Origin: DASVTU01 sp036387415
Lineage (GTDB): Bacteria > Acidobacteriota > Blastocatellia > Pyrinomonadales > Pyrinomonadaceae
Assembly (NCBI GenBank): GCA_036387415.1
Contig: DASVTU010000037.1
Coordinates: 1-55,612, forward strand
DNA: 55,612 bases
Direction: 5' to 3'
Below, one piece after another: positions 15,868 to 25,376 of the stretch. A model generated the notes under the pieces. The model made no database searches. It worked only from the letters and a program-made list of their open reading frames with translations, and had not been told where the DNA came from. The position numbers and the translations under genes were made by a program. Positions within the stretch are counted from its first letter, which is position 1. Every line of letters begins with the position of its first letter.

Positions 15868-16983
15868 ATGGAGCCATTCAAAGAGGGCGAACTACTCGAA
15901 ATCGGGCAGGTCATTCGTGGCACTTATACGGTCGAGCGATTTCTCGGAGAGGGGATGTTCGGCGAAGTCTACCGCGTCAAACATCGTCTGTTCGGACGGC
16001 AGGCAATGAAGGTCTTCAAGAACGTCGGGACGCTGGAAGAGACCGAGCGCGCACTCGAAGAGGCCATCATTCTTTCCAGCATCGCACACCGCAACATCAT
16101 ACGCGTCTACGATGCCGACATCATCGAAACCGCCAAAGGCAGCCTCGGTTATTTCACGATGGAGTACATCGCCGGGAGAAGCCTTGAGCAGTTCTGGCAA
16201 TCATACGGCAACGAGTTTGTTCCGGTTGAGACGGCGGTCGATATTTTGCGACAGGTCTGTCGCGGGCTGGCGCACGCACACGGCGAAGACCCGCCGATTA
16301 TCCACCGCGACATCAAACCGCAAAACATTCTCGTCGGCTACGACGCACACGGCTTGCGCGCATGCCTCAGCGATTTCGGACTCGCCAAACGCGTCAACCC
16401 GCTCTTGCTCGCCGCCACGGCGCGCGGCACGCGTTGCTTCAAAGCGCCGGAAACTTTTCTCGACCCCAAGAGCGATTCCTGCGCCGGCGATGTGTGGGCG
16501 CTCGGCGTGACGCTCTACTGGCTTCTGACCGACCGCCACCCCTTTTCCGGCGGAGATTTGGACGCGCTCGATTTTAGAGACTTCCAGCGACCGATGATTC
16601 CGGCCAGCCGTCTCAACATTCAAGTGGACACACGGCTCGACCAGATTCTCTCGCTCTCTCTGGCCGTCAAGCGCGACGAACGTTACCAAAGTGCCCAAGA
16701 GATATTGCAAGACCTGTCGAAGTGGAAACCCGTCTCAGGGAAAAGCGCGGGAACGAACTCGCGCGGCGGGTCTTCGGGCGGGTCGAAGGTGATTTTCGAT
16801 GCGCCGTCGCCGGTTGATGAAAAGTCAGGCCGTGAGATGGTCGCACAGGCGTTCGAGCTTTCGCGCCGAGGGCGTCTCGGCGAGGCCGCAGACCTCCTCG
16901 AAGAGTCTTTCAACAAGTGGCCTGCGCTGCGCGAAGATTATGAAAATCAGGTCAAACTGTGGCGGCGCGGCATCATCATGTGA
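15868..16983 (+). CDS. Serine/threonine protein kinase, first gene of the chaperone operon
   Basis: The 371-residue protein has a kinase domain at about 15-285: the glycine-rich loop GEGMFGEVY (27-35), Lys48, HRD 146-148 in the catalytic loop IIHRDIKPQNIL, and DFG 169-171. All are intact. The remaining 85 residues start with a Ser/Gly-rich linker and end with a short helical, TPR-like segment (AFELSRRGRLGEAADLLEES). No membrane helix is seen. ATG 15868 has AGGGAG six to seven bases upstream. The J-like gene follows after 18 bases, so kinase and chaperones are co-transcribed and the kinase probably phosphorylates one or more of them. That link is inference from position. Confidence 0.92.
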   Translation: MEPFKEGELLEIGQVIRGTYTVERFLGEGMFGEVYRVKHRLFGRQAMKVFKNVGTLEETERALEEAIILSSIAHRNIIRVYDADIIETAKGSLGYFTMEYIAGRSLEQFWQSYGNEFVPVETAVDILRQVCRGLAHAHGEDPPIIHRDIKPQNILVGYDAHGLRACLSDFGLAKRVNPLLLAATARGTRCFKAPETFLDPKSDSCAGDVWALGVTLYWLLTDRHPFSGGDLDALDFRDFQRPMIPASRLNIQVDTRLDQILSLSLAVKRDERYQSAQEILQDLSKWKPVSGKSAGTNSRGGSSGGSKVIFDAPSPVDEKSGREMVAQAFELSRRGRLGEAADLLEESFNKWPALREDYENQVKLWRRGIIM

Positions 16984-17001
16984 GGCGCGGGGCGAACAGA
17001 A

Positions 17002-19056
17002 ATGAACCGTCGAGATGAGACTGGAACAGCATCGGCTGCCGACACCTCCACACGCGCAGTTGCGGAGCGACTGTCAAGCGTGGCGAGCCTCGACATGTTC
17101 CACGTCAACGCCTTTCGCGTGTTGGAACTGCCCGTCTCCGCCACCGAGCGAGACGTTTCGCGACGCGTGCAGCAATGGGAGATTCGCGCGCGTCTCGAAG
17201 GCGGTACGAGCACCGGAGGCGTCAACGGCGTCGGTGCGTTACCGCGTCAAGAGCCGCCCGACATTCACGACGTACGCGAAGCCGCTCTGCGTCTGCGCGA
17301 CCCGGAAAAGCGTTTTATCGACGAGTTTTTCTGGTTCTGGACGGCAAACGACGGCGCAGATGAAGCCGCTCTGCTCGACGCGTTGCGCTTGAGCGACATC
17401 GACGCCGCCAGTCGCATCCTCTCGGAACAATCGAAGCGTCGCGGCGAGGAGAGAGACGGCATCACGTCGCATAATCTTGCCGTCTTGTTTCATTGCGCGG
17501 CGCTCGACGTTGAGCGTTCGTTGCTCCAACAGCCTCCGACGGAAAAACAGCTTCAACGTCTCGACTACTACTGGCGCGAAGCCTTTGCACACTGGAACAA
17601 ACTGCTCGCCTCTGAAAATTTCTGGGACAGGCAGATGGCACGCATACGTGAGTTGAACGACCCGCGTCTGACAGAGGAATACGTCAGGAGCCTCCGCTCG
17701 TCGCTTCCGTCGTTGCTCCTTTCGGTCAACGCCGAACTCGCTCTGCGCGCGGCGTCGAAGGGTCTTGCGTCGGAGTGTCGCCGCCAACGCGAGGTCGTGT
17801 TGCAGACTTCCGGCTTCCCTGCTCCAATTCGTACCGAGGCGTTGCAACGTGCGGTCAAGCCTTACTGGCAGCAAATCATCGAACTGAGTGAGAAGGCGAA
17901 ACGCGAGGCGCTGGCCTCTCCCCTCGCGGGGCTTGAACGCGCACGCCAACTGCTCGCGCAAGTGCGCCAACCGCTCTCCGTGCTCGATATGTTGTTACCC
18001 ACGGATAACAACATGCGTACGGAAGCGCACGACGAGGCCGCCGACAACGTATCTCAATGCGCCCTGCTCTATTATCAACAGACCCCTAATGCGACGGCGA
18101 CGCTAAATCTGTTAAGAGAAGCCTTGAAGCTATCGGTCGGCCCGCGGTTACGCGCGAGGCTCTACGATGTGGTGGCGGTGCTCATGAAGACAGACCTCGC
18201 CAACAACCTCGTACACGAATCGAAGTTGCAACCCGTCTCTCAGCCGAAGCCCGCAGAGGAAAAAATCGACACGAATTTTACACTCCCCACTCTCTCTACA
18301 CTCAACGGCATCGGCACGATGTTCTACGGCTTCGGGAACTACAGGACGCAATACTTCACAGTGGTTTTTCTGCCCATCATCCCACTCGCGCGTTACCGTG
18401 TTAACGTCGTGAACGGAAAGTACATCATTTATGGTCGCGTCCCTCTCAAGTTCATCCATTTTTGGCCTCTCTTACTCATCTTCGGGTTCACGATTCTCAC
18501 CGTCCTCTCCGGTCAAATGAACCGTGTAGACGTAAAACAGGTCAACACGCGTGTGCAGGTGAACAACCACGTCGCCAACGCCAACGTTTTCATCAAGAGG
18601 GCACGACAGTATTCGGAGGAGGCCGATGCAGTGTATTTGGGCGAGGGTAAATCCCGTGCGAAACTCGTCGAACTCGCTCGCCTCAAGGGCATCAGACTCG
18701 GCTTCTGCGCTAAGAATTGGGGCTACGCCGCCGACGTACTCAAGAATATCGACGCGATGGACATCAATCCTCATTACAAGCTTTATGCGTCGCTCTGGCA
18801 GCAGCAGGCTGAAAAGTACAGAGCCAGCGCCTCGGCTCTCGGCTTCTACATGGATGAACTGGCCGCGCCCATCGACCGGAGTCCGAGCGCGCAGGAGCGG
18901 CGTAAACGATATGCCGACGAGGCCGCACGTTTGCGTCAGGAAGGCGACGCGTTAGGCGGGCGAATTGAAAATGTCGTGTTGAGTCATCCGACGTGGTTCA
19001 ATCAGGTCGGAGAGGGCTATATGTTGTACTTGTCGGATTCCGCCCCGTCGCCGTAG
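17002..19056 (+). CDS. Membrane-anchored J-like protein lacking HPD (paralogue 1)
   Basis: The 684-residue protein starts with a segment resembling a J domain: FRVLELPVSATERDVSRR (helices I-II) and, after a Gly-rich loop, VREAALRLRDPEKRFIDEFFWFW (helix III). The loop that should contain His-Pro-Asp has none. Next comes SHNLAVLFHCAALD, shared with the neighbouring gene, then a helical region with one copy of a repeat of about 110 residues (about 290-400). Further on is a segment FLPIIPLARYRVNV and a membrane helix near 483-503, followed by a C-terminal domain of about 180 residues outside or at the membrane. A divergent co-chaperone recruiting the Hsp70 encoded downstream is the most economical reading. 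The family has no function known to me. Confidence 0.7.
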   Translation: MNRRDETGTASAADTSTRAVAERLSSVASLDMFHVNAFRVLELPVSATERDVSRRVQQWEIRARLEGGTSTGGVNGVGALPRQEPPDIHDVREAALRLRDPEKRFIDEFFWFWTANDGADEAALLDALRLSDIDAASRILSEQSKRRGEERDGITSHNLAVLFHCAALDVERSLLQQPPTEKQLQRLDYYWREAFAHWNKLLASENFWDRQMARIRELNDPRLTEEYVRSLRSSLPSLLLSVNAELALRAASKGLASECRRQREVVLQTSGFPAPIRTEALQRAVKPYWQQIIELSEKAKREALASPLAGLERARQLLAQVRQPLSVLDMLLPTDNNMRTEAHDEAADNVSQCALLYYQQTPNATATLNLLREALKLSVGPRLRARLYDVVAVLMKTDLANNLVHESKLQPVSQPKPAEEKIDTNFTLPTLSTLNGIGTMFYGFGNYRTQYFTVVFLPIIPLARYRVNVVNGKYIIYGRVPLKFIHFWPLLLIFGFTILTVLSGQMNRVDVKQVNTRVQVNNHVANANVFIKRARQYSEEADAVYLGEGKSRAKLVELARLKGIRLGFCAKNWGYAADVLKNIDAMDINPHYKLYASLWQQQAEKYRASASALGFYMDELAAPIDRSPSAQERRKRYADEAARLRQEGDALGGRIENVVLSHPTWFNQVGEGYMLYLSDSAPSP

Positions 19057-19210
19057 CGGAGCGCGAAGATGGAAGAGGCGCGAGCGAAGCGTCTGACACG
19101 CAGAGCGAGAAAGGAAGCGACGCTGGCTGGACGTAGTTTCGAGAGATGCGTCGGAGAGTCGGCAACGGGTCGTAATCGTCGCGGCCTGTGTATAAAACGA
19201 GACTGTCAAC

Positions 19211-22084
19211 ATGTTTGCCAAAGAAGGCTTCCATGAATTCGAGCCTCTTTTCGAGGCGGCGCATCCGGAGATGTATCTGGTGAACGCCTTTCGTGTGACC
19301 GGGCTGCGGGTTGGCGTCAGCGACCTCGAAATCAAACGACATCTCAAGAAAATTGAAATGGCCGCACGCCTGGGTCAAGACGACGGCGAGACACAAGGCG
19401 TCGCCGCACGTCGAGCAAACGGTGCGCTGCTTCCGCACGCTTCGCCTCCCGACCACCATGCGCTTCAAGCAGCACAACAGAGACTCCTGCGTGACCCTAT
19501 CGGGCGTATCCTCGATGAATTTTTCTGGTTCTGGCCGACGACGCCCGATGGCGAAGATGCCTCGCTCGCGGCGCTCGCACGCTCCGAAGTCGAGACCGCC
19601 ACGCAACAGTGGCTCGAAGCCGAGCGCAAGAGCCGCGACGCCGTGGCGACGCATAATCTCGCCGTGCTTTTCCATTGTCGCGCGCTCGACATCGAACATG
19701 ATGCGCGCCTCCGCGCTCTCGCCGCCGAGCAAACCGCCGAACGCGATAGATGCTGGCGGGAGGCTTACAGGCGTTGGAAAGCGTTGTTGGAGAACGCGGC
19801 GTTTTGGGGCGAGGTGACGGCGCGCATCCGCGCCCACGGCTATCCGCAACTGGCCGATGTCAACGGCGCGGGTCTGTATCGTGGTTTGCCCGGCGCTTTG
19901 ATTTACGTCAACGCGCAGTTGGCCTTGCGCTTCGCCAGAAGGGGCGAAGACGTTGAAGTCGCGCGCCATTTAAGCCTTGTGCACAACTCCGGCTTCACGC
20001 GCGACGCCATCAGCAACGCGCTCCGACGCACCGTGCGACCTCTCCGCGAGCAGGTGCGCGAATTGTGCGCGGCTGCTGAATCCGGCGCGACGGCTGACCC
20101 GAAGGGCGCGGCAGGCGTGGCGCACACGCTCACGGAAAGCGCCGGCCCGCTCTTGTCTAGCCTCGACCAACTGCTTCAGGGAGGCGACGCGCTGCAACTC
20201 GTACGCGATGCCGCGCACGATACGGTTGCGCTGGCGACCCTCGCCTGCGCCAAGAACTTTATCAACGCCACACGTGACTGGGATGTCTCGCAGGATGTGC
20301 TGGAAAACGCTCTGGCCGTCGCGGGCAGCGAACCCGCACGGACGGAAGTGAACGAGTGGCTTGAATACGTGCGTCGTGAGGCGTACCCCGAAGAGAAGCG
20401 CAAATATCTCACGCCGATTGAGTCGAAGGTCAATGTCATCCTCGCTTCGGCCTCGTACCCGCACGACAAATTCCAAGCCTTACGCGACGCGCTCGTGCCG
20501 CAACTCGACGGCATCAAGGCGCGGAAGAAAGAGCACTCCAAAATCTATCGCCGCAGCGCGTCCATCGTGGCGGGAGCTTTCAGAAAAATCGCCAACGACT
20601 TACGTACTCACTGGCCTGACAAAATCGCGCTCGCCGTGGAGGCCATCAACCTCGCCATCGAGTATTGCTATGACACGGAAATCAGCCGACTGATAAAGAT
20701 TGAGGCCGCAGAGATTGACGCCGAAGTCAAGATTGCGCCCGTCAAAACTCTCTGCCTGCGAACCAAGCGTGCGGCGGCTGAAGACCCCTCGAAAGCCTAC
20801 GCGCTCTGTATGAGTCTCTTTGACGGGGCGAAACCCCTGCTCGCCACACTGACCGCCACGCTTCAAGCGGGCGACGAGCGTTACGCGCAGATGCACAATC
20901 TCGTCGCAGGGACGCTGCTCGACTGTCAGAACTTCTACGGCTCGGCCACGAAAGACTGGGCAAGCTGTCAACGCGTACTTGAATGCGCTCTTGAGGTAGT
21001 CGCCGGGAGAGACTTACGTCACGACATCAAAACGCGTCTCGACAGCGTTATCCAACTCCACAACTCGCAACGCATCGAACAGTTCACCGCGCCCATCATC
21101 TCGCTCTGCGCCAGGATGAAGGCGGCTGCGCTCGCTGCGCCGGAGTTGGGTGACACGTACCTCGAAAGATTGCTCGACGAGTCGCGTCCGATGCTCGCGG
21201 CGGTCGAAGCCGTGCTGCCCAACGGTCGGCCTAAGCACACCGACGCACACGAACGCGTGGCGCAGACGGCGCTCGATTGCCAGAGTCTCTACGGCAGCAA
21301 GACGCAGAATTGGACTCATTGCCTTGAACTACTGGCGCGCGTCCGCACGCTTCTGCTCAGCGCGCGCACGCTGCGCGACATCGACAAACAAGAGGAGACC
21401 GCGCGCTTTCAACGAGACTCGAAAGAGATTGCCTTTTTCACATCACAAATCACAGAGGTCGTCGAATCCGCCGATACGCCCGTCGAGAAGTTCTTGGAAT
21501 TGAGGGATGAAATTCGTCCCATGCTCAAGGGATTGAAGGAGCGCAGCGGAGAAACGTCGAGAGTTTACCCGGAGGTCTCCGACGCTTTAGCTAAAGCCTT
21601 GCAAACCATCGCGCGGCGTCTTCACGTAGACGCACGCAACTACGAGTTGAGCGGCGAAGCGAACCAACTGGCCTTGTCCGTCTGTCGCAACGCGCAAATG
21701 CGTAGCGAAATCAATAAGCAAGCCATCGCGCTACAGAGCCACGCCGTCGAGATGCGGAAACTGACGCGCGACTTGCAGCCTGTCACCGAAGCGCCGACGC
21801 GGAAGTTTTTCGCCGGAACGGGCTTCGCACTTCGCGGCAAGACCGGCTTCGACAGTCTTCAACTCTCTTACATCGCCACACTATACTTCGTCCTGTTCAA
21901 TATCCCTCTGTTGGCGCTCGGACGATACCGCGTCAGCGTGGCGGGGAGTGATAAACTGGCCGCCCACTACTTCGGCAGACTCAAAATAAGCGTCGCAGAG
22001 AGGCGTCGCAACGCCGTCGTCATCGTCGGTTCCGCCGCGAGTTTTATCAGCGTCCTGATATTTTTAATAAAGTATCTCTTGTAG
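19211..22084 (+). CDS. Membrane-anchored J-like protein lacking HPD, with three long helical repeats (paralogue 2)
   Basis: This 957-residue protein is a larger relative of the preceding one. It shares the J-like start (YLVNAFRVTGLRVGVSDLE, then LLRDPIGRILDEFFWFW near 102-108, again with no HPD) and THNLAVLFHCRALD. The middle contains three copies of a repeat of about 110 residues (roughly 275-392, 509-617, 630-737) with the pattern L..L...GD....HD.VA...L.C.NFY...T.DW..C..VLE.AL. It ends with two hydrophobic segments around 895-908 and 935-957, preceded by a LALGRYRVSV motif matching paralogue 1. The gene follows 154 bases after its neighbour. Repeats of this kind would give a long helical scaffold on the cytoplasmic side of the membrane. 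Confidence 0.7.
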   Translation: MFAKEGFHEFEPLFEAAHPEMYLVNAFRVTGLRVGVSDLEIKRHLKKIEMAARLGQDDGETQGVAARRANGALLPHASPPDHHALQAAQQRLLRDPIGRILDEFFWFWPTTPDGEDASLAALARSEVETATQQWLEAERKSRDAVATHNLAVLFHCRALDIEHDARLRALAAEQTAERDRCWREAYRRWKALLENAAFWGEVTARIRAHGYPQLADVNGAGLYRGLPGALIYVNAQLALRFARRGEDVEVARHLSLVHNSGFTRDAISNALRRTVRPLREQVRELCAAAESGATADPKGAAGVAHTLTESAGPLLSSLDQLLQGGDALQLVRDAAHDTVALATLACAKNFINATRDWDVSQDVLENALAVAGSEPARTEVNEWLEYVRREAYPEEKRKYLTPIESKVNVILASASYPHDKFQALRDALVPQLDGIKARKKEHSKIYRRSASIVAGAFRKIANDLRTHWPDKIALAVEAINLAIEYCYDTEISRLIKIEAAEIDAEVKIAPVKTLCLRTKRAAAEDPSKAYALCMSLFDGAKPLLATLTATLQAGDERYAQMHNLVAGTLLDCQNFYGSATKDWASCQRVLECALEVVAGRDLRHDIKTRLDSVIQLHNSQRIEQFTAPIISLCARMKAAALAAPELGDTYLERLLDESRPMLAAVEAVLPNGRPKHTDAHERVAQTALDCQSLYGSKTQNWTHCLELLARVRTLLLSARTLRDIDKQEETARFQRDSKEIAFFTSQITEVVESADTPVEKFLELRDEIRPMLKGLKERSGETSRVYPEVSDALAKALQTIARRLHVDARNYELSGEANQLALSVCRNAQMRSEINKQAIALQSHAVEMRKLTRDLQPVTEAPTRKFFAGTGFALRGKTGFDSLQLSYIATLYFVLFNIPLLALGRYRVSVAGSDKLAAHYFGRLKISVAERRRNAVVIVGSAASFISVLIFLIKYLL

Positions 22085-22136
22085 AAAGCTGCGCGCCGCG
22101 ACGCTCCGACGCTCGGTTGGCGGAGAGAGAGGAAGC

Positions 22137-22703
22137 ATGAAGAGAAAAGTTAAGTTACGGAAAAAAACAACGGGCGCTCTCAAAAAGAGTTACTCCGATT
22201 TGCGACAGCAGTTGCATCCGCGCGAGTTTCGCATCTGGTCGATTATCTGGCCGACCGAGTTGGAGGATTTTCTCGAAGTGCTCGCGCAATCGCCCAAGCC
22301 TGAAAAGACCTATCACGTCCCCGCGCCGACGCCGGAAGATGTCGCTGCGCGTAAAGAGTTGAGGCGCTTATATTCCGACATGGGAACGGGGCTGTGGCGT
22401 CTACGACGCAAGATGCTCGACCCCGCGACGGGCGACCCGCGCGAAGAGATGCGACGCGCCTACAGGCATTTCCAATTCACATGGGATGCCTTGTCGCGCG
22501 CCGAGATTGAGGTACAGGACTACGAGGGACAGGCTTTCGACCCCGGATTGTCGCTCAAGGTGATTGAGTATCAACCCGTCTCCGGCATGAATCGCGAGGA
22601 GGTTATCGAAACCATCAAGCCCGCTGTCTACTATAAAGGCGAACTCATACAGACGGGCGAAGTGATTGTCGGGACACCGCCGTCGGAGTCACCGGACAGT
22701 TGA
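22137..22703 (+). CDS. GrpE-like nucleotide exchange factor
   Basis: The 188-residue protein has a basic N terminus, a helical central part (about 60-125), and a C-terminal beta segment ending PAVYYKGELIQTGEVIVG. That segment matches the layout of the GrpE beta domain, where the factor contacts Hsp70. It follows an EEVIETIKP stretch like the E-V-x-x-x-x-x-P-G of GrpE. Overall length and order suit GrpE, although overall identity looks low. It lies directly before the Hsp70 gene, as grpE often lies by dnaK, which supports the call. The start has GAGGAAG at a normal distance. An unrelated small helical protein remains possible. Confidence 0.6.
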   Translation: MKRKVKLRKKTTGALKKSYSDLRQQLHPREFRIWSIIWPTELEDFLEVLAQSPKPEKTYHVPAPTPEDVAARKELRRLYSDMGTGLWRLRRKMLDPATGDPREEMRRAYRHFQFTWDALSRAEIEVQDYEGQAFDPGLSLKVIEYQPVSGMNREEVIETIKPAVYYKGELIQTGEVIVGTPPSESPDS

Positions 22704-22808
22704 TTGCCGTTTCGTTGTTGAATTCGCTGACGGATTCATTTGAGAGCAGTTACGCGTGAAGACGCGCCGGGGAAGCAGACGAGCAAGCGCGTGTAAGGAG
22801 TCGATTAA

Positions 22809-25352
22809 ATGACGAGGCTAACCATTGATTTCGGCATCGACCTCGGTACCACCAACAGCAGCATCGCCATCTTTCAGGGCGGCAACATCGAGGTCATCAA
22901 AAATAACGCGAACGCGGAGTTTACTCCGTCGGCGGTCTGGCTCGACAAGAAGGGTCAGTGGTTCGTCGGCCACCGCGCGCGCGCCAATCTCGAAATAGAC
23001 CCGGACAACACCGCCGCCGAATTCAAATTGCAGATGGGAACCGACGCCGAAAAAACATTCGCCCGCAACGGCCAACGAATGAGGCCAGAGCAACTTTCGG
23101 CAGCAGTGCTGAAAGAACTCAAAGACAGCGTTAAGATGCGCATGGGCGAGGACATCTCGGCAGCCGTCATTACTGTTCCGGCGGCCTTCGACACGCCGCA
23201 GACCGAAGCCACGAAGAAGGCCGCGCGGCTCGCCGGAATCGAACATTGCGTGCTCTTGCAGGAGCCTTCGGCGGCGGCGCTCGCCTACGGTTTTCAGCGC
23301 GACAGCGACAAGGTTTTCTGGTTGGTTTACGACATCGGCGGCGGCACGTTCGACGCCGCCATCGTCCAACTCCGCGACGAAGGCATCGACGTGGTAGACC
23401 ACGCGGGCGACAACCATCTCGGCGGTAAACTTTTCGACTGGGCAATCATTGAGCAGATTCTCGTCCCGAAGGTCGTCAAGGAATTCAAGGTGACGGATTT
23501 CCACCGTGGCAACGTCAAGTGGCGCGCGGCCTTTGCGCGGCTCAAAGAGTATGCCGAGCAGGCTAAAATCTTCCTCTCCAACGACCGTTCCGTCAGCATC
23601 GAAGTGCCGAATCTCTTTCTCGGTTGCGAGGATTTCCGTGGCGAGGGCGGAGAGTTTGAGTTTGAACTGACGCGCGGCGAACTGGAATCCCTCGTCGAGC
23701 CTTCGGTCGAGAGGTCTTTCAATATCTGCAAGCGTCTGTTGGAGAAGAATCGGATGGTGGCGGGCAACATTGAGAAGGTTCTGCTCGTCGGTGGCCCGAC
23801 GTTGATGCCATACCTGCGCGAGAGGCTGCCGGACGCGCGTCTCGGTTTAGGAATTCCGCTCGACCATACGAAAGACCCTCTGACGGTTGTGGCGCGCGGG
23901 GCGGCATTGTTCGCCGGGTCGCAACGTTCGGAGGAAAAGACGAGGCAGCCGACGGAAGCGGGCAAGTATTCCGTGAGTCTGGAATATTCGCCGATGGGTG
24001 CCGACCCGGAGCCGCCTGTGGGCGGGCGTGTGGAGACGGTCGGAGCAGTAGACTTCACGGGCTTCACCGTCGAAATCTCGGAGGAAGCGGCGCGTCCGCC
24101 GTGGCAGAGCGGCAAAATCCCTCTGAGCGCGGGCGGCACGTTTATCACTAGCGTCTGGGCGGAAGTGAAAGGGCTGCACACTTACAAGCTCGAATTGAAG
24201 GACAAGGCGGGCACGCGTCAAACGGTCGAGCCGGAGAGCTTTACCTACTACCGCGAGAAAGACCCGCCCAATCCTCCGCTGCAACACGCGTTCGGGGTCG
24301 CGCTCGTCAACAACGAGATGCTTCTCTTTCTCGAAAAAAATACGCCTTTGCCCGCGCGCAAGTTGGCTGTGTTAGAGTCAGCCATCCCGCTCCAAAAGGG
24401 ACAGACCGGACAACTCCTCGTCATCCCCGTCGTGCAAGGCGACAAGCAACGCGCAGACCGCAACCTGATTATCGGCACACTGACCTTCTCCGCCGAAGAC
24501 ATCAAGCGCGACGTGCCGATGGGCAGCGAAATCGAAGTCACCATCGCCGTCGATAGGTCGAATCTGGTCACGGCCTCGGCCTACATCCCTCTGCTCGATG
24601 AGGAGATTGAAGTCGTCATCAACTACGAGGACTATGGCAAGAAGGCGCAGCAGACCGACCAACTCCGCGAAGAGTTGGAACGCGAAAAGAGTCGTCTCGG
24701 CGCGGCGAAACTGAAGGCTTATACGACGGGCGACGAAAAGGCTTTGGAGGCGGCGCGGCGCATCGAGCGCGAACAGATGGTGGCGGAAGTCGAGAACGCG
24801 TTGGCCGCCGCCGGAGCCGACCGCGCCGAGGCCGACAAGTGCTATCATCGCCTGTTGGATTTGAGGTCTGCGATTGACGAGTTGCAGGATGCGGTCGAGT
24901 GGCCTGTGCTGGTTAAAGAGGCGGAAGACAGAATCGCTTTTGAACGCACAGTGGTTCACAATCTGGCGCTCAACGCCACGCCCGACGAGAAAATCCTCTT
25001 TGCCACGCTCGAAGCGGAAGCGCGGGAAGCCATCGCCAGCCGCGAGCCGGAGTTGTTGAGGCGCATCATTCGCAAGCTCTACGATTTGGGTTCGCGCATT
25101 CAGGGACGCCATCCAGACACGTGGGTCAACTGGCTCAACTACGCCAACTCAAGAAAGCATGAGATGAGTGACCAGAATGCCGCCGACGCTTTTATCATTC
25201 AGGCGCGACGCGCACTGGCAGCCGACGATTTCGAGGCGTTGAAGGCGGCGGTGCGCCATCTCTGGCGACTACTTCCGCCCGCGACCGACACTCGGACGGG
25301 CGGCGACGAGGAAGGCGGCATTCGTTCCGACGTGAGAAAAAAGACCTTCTAA
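22809..25352 (+). CDS. Hsp70-family chaperone with an extra beta domain
   Basis: The 847-residue protein has a complete Hsp70 nucleotide-binding domain: IDLGTTNS (10-17), the TVPAAF segment (122-127), EPSAAALAYG (152-161), the second phosphate motif YDIGGGTFD (174-182) and LLVGGPTLMPYLRE. The usual hydrophobic linker DVLLLD is not found. In its place is an insertion of about 110 residues (about 385-500) that reads as an immunoglobulin-like beta sandwich. A substrate-domain-like part (FLEKNTPLPARK) and a charged helical tail with VINYEDYGKKAQQ then follow. It is about 200 residues longer than DnaK. ATG 22809 has AAGGAG eight bases upstream. Its neighbours supply J-like and GrpE-like partners and an unfoldase. 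Confidence 0.92.
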   Translation: MTRLTIDFGIDLGTTNSSIAIFQGGNIEVIKNNANAEFTPSAVWLDKKGQWFVGHRARANLEIDPDNTAAEFKLQMGTDAEKTFARNGQRMRPEQLSAAVLKELKDSVKMRMGEDISAAVITVPAAFDTPQTEATKKAARLAGIEHCVLLQEPSAAALAYGFQRDSDKVFWLVYDIGGGTFDAAIVQLRDEGIDVVDHAGDNHLGGKLFDWAIIEQILVPKVVKEFKVTDFHRGNVKWRAAFARLKEYAEQAKIFLSNDRSVSIEVPNLFLGCEDFRGEGGEFEFELTRGELESLVEPSVERSFNICKRLLEKNRMVAGNIEKVLLVGGPTLMPYLRERLPDARLGLGIPLDHTKDPLTVVARGAALFAGSQRSEEKTRQPTEAGKYSVSLEYSPMGADPEPPVGGRVETVGAVDFTGFTVEISEEAARPPWQSGKIPLSAGGTFITSVWAEVKGLHTYKLELKDKAGTRQTVEPESFTYYREKDPPNPPLQHAFGVALVNNEMLLFLEKNTPLPARKLAVLESAIPLQKGQTGQLLVIPVVQGDKQRADRNLIIGTLTFSAEDIKRDVPMGSEIEVTIAVDRSNLVTASAYIPLLDEEIEVVINYEDYGKKAQQTDQLREELEREKSRLGAAKLKAYTTGDEKALEAARRIEREQMVAEVENALAAAGADRAEADKCYHRLLDLRSAIDELQDAVEWPVLVKEAEDRIAFERTVVHNLALNATPDEKILFATLEAEAREAIASREPELLRRIIRKLYDLGSRIQGRHPDTWVNWLNYANSRKHEMSDQNAADAFIIQARRALAADDFEALKAAVRHLWRLLPPATDTRTGGDEEGGIRSDVRKKTF

Positions 25353-25376
25353 CAGGAGCGACGTGGCGGGGCGCGC

